The position numbers and the translations under genes were made by a program. Shown piece after piece: positions 13,917 to 14,373 of a DNA stretch of 14,373 nt. The DNA comes from Ga0077527 sp049433545. GTDB lineage: Bacteria > Pseudomonadota > Gammaproteobacteria > Burkholderiales > SG8-41. How positions within the stretch are numbered: the stretch's first letter is position 1; every line of letters starts with the position of its first letter. The DNA lies in contig JBMTEY010000061.1 of assembly GCA_049433545.1 (NCBI GenBank), positions 1-14,373 of the forward strand, in the 5' to 3' direction. Under the pieces are notes generated by a model. The model was not told where the DNA came from, did no database searches, and worked only from the letters and a program-made list of their open reading frames with translations.

Positions 13917-14038
13917 GTTTCGGGTTGATAAGACTGTTGATGAAGTCACCGTAACATTGCGCTGCACCAGGGAAGTTGACGCAACGCAAACAAGCCGCCG
14001 GAACAGCGGACGCACATGTGCCATATGCTGGACACGCT

Positions 14039-14068
14039 TTGCGGAAATCGCGACAGGCGGGCTACACT
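14039..14068 (+). promoter_or_regulatory. Candidate sigma-70 promoter of the CocE/NonD-type gene
   Basis: TTGCGG (14039-14044) and TACACT (14063-14068) are separated by 18 bp, with an expected start near 14075 and a leader of about 45 nt. It lies in the 215-bp divergent interval 13905-14119. I could not pick a convincing promoter for the opposite macro gene in that interval. Confidence 0.42.
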
Positions 14069-14119
14069 GCAAGCCTTCATCCGGCGTCCGAAGGCCGAAG
14101 ATCCAGGAGGAATTCCAGA

Positions 14120-14373
14120 ATGCCAGCAGCCCGTCGCCGCAGTGGGAAGCGCGTTTCGCAGCCGCGCAAATGCAAATTGATCATCGAGAAGGACGTGCAG
14201 ATTCCGTTGCGCGACGGCACCGTGATCTATGCCGACGTGTTCCGCCCGAATTTCCGCGACAAGGTGCCGGTGATCCTCAACACCGGTCCGTACCAGAAGG
14301 ACAAACTGTGGCGGCCTCCGGCGGACCTCGAGGAGGACGCCAACCCGTACATGAACTGGGAGACCGTCAATCC
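14120..14373 (+). CDS. CocE/NonD-family hydrolase (X-Pro dipeptidyl-peptidase S15-like), N-terminal part only
   Basis: The first 84 codons of a gene that runs off the window. After a basic N-terminus (MPAARRRSGKRVSQPRK), residues 19-60 give the opening of the S15/CocE fold: IPLRDGTVIYADVFRP, then KVPVILNTGPYQKDK. The 'RDG-x(3)-AD-x-(F/Y)-RP' and 'GPY-x-K' pattern is characteristic of CocE/NonD hydrolases, which act as serine esterases, amidases or acylases. The catalytic Ser, Asp and His would lie downstream and cannot be checked. The basic leader has no hydrophobic core, so it is not a standard signal peptide. AGGAGG nine bases upstream gives a strong start at 14120. It is transcribed away from the macro gene and is probably not part of operons A or B. 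Confidence 0.87.
   Translation, partial: MPAARRRSGKRVSQPRKCKLIIEKDVQIPLRDGTVIYADVFRPNFRDKVPVILNTGPYQKDKLWRPPADLEEDANPYMNWETVN

Noticed and set aside
12693..13928. Plus-strand open frame of 411 codons
   Set aside because: Antisense to the NIPSNAP and macro genes, which have clear domains and ribosome sites on the other strand.
13413..14373. Macro-domain gene as half of a DarTG-type toxin-antitoxin pair
   Set aside because: No DarT-like ADP-ribosyltransferase gene adjoins it. The neighbour is a CocE/NonD hydrolase on the other strand, and the first loop is not DarG-like.

Overview
The window is a high-GC, gene-dense stretch of what looks like a betaproteobacterial chromosome, probably Burkholderiales-like. 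The grounds are an orphan TctC/Bug-family solute receptor (a family greatly expanded in that group), the GC-rich third codon positions, and the mix of aromatic-catabolism enzyme families. This taxonomic reading is inference. I see no rRNA, tRNA, insertion sequence, CRISPR array or phage gene, and no transcriptional regulator. Almost everything lies on the minus strand.

Operon A (minus strand, 8312 down to 1) has six tightly packed genes. In transcription order they are: a small [2Fe-2S] subunit of a xanthine dehydrogenase-family hydroxylase; a 1078-residue protein that joins the molybdopterin subunit to a C-terminal FAD subunit; an alpha/beta hydrolase; an ACMSD-like metal-dependent decarboxylase/hydrolase; a TctC/Bug periplasmic binding protein; and a thiamine-diphosphate-dependent enzyme cut by the window edge. 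Two junctions are 4-bp ATGA overlaps and the other gaps are 18 to 33 bp. A TATAAT box sits just upstream of the first gene.

A short plus-strand gene of unknown function (8515-8775) separates operon A from operon B.

Operon B (minus strand, 13328 down to 8788) also has six genes. In transcription order they are: a two-domain NIPSNAP protein; a VOC (glyoxalase/extradiol-fold) protein; a flavin monooxygenase resembling 2,6-dihydroxypyridine 3-monooxygenase; a 3-hydroxyisobutyrate dehydrogenase-type reductase; an exported methyltransferase; and a small MAPEG membrane protein. Gaps run from 4 to 46 bp.

At the right end are a minus-strand macro-domain gene and, divergently, the first 84 codons of a CocE/NonD-type hydrolase.

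Taken together, A and B read as a catabolic locus. Uptake would be through the Bug receptor, oxygenation by a Mo hydroxylase and a flavin monooxygenase, and then hydrolysis, decarboxylation and reduction of the products. The enzyme classes resemble those of aerobic pyridine or nicotinate degradation (Mo hydroxylase, flavin monooxygenase, possible VOC dioxygenase, alpha/beta hydrolase), but no single gene fixes the substrate. The most unusual parts are the Mo-then-FAD fusion, the H-D-E variant at the catalytic Glu site of the thiamine enzyme, the macro domain without TARG1-type catalytic residues, and the secreted methyltransferase.
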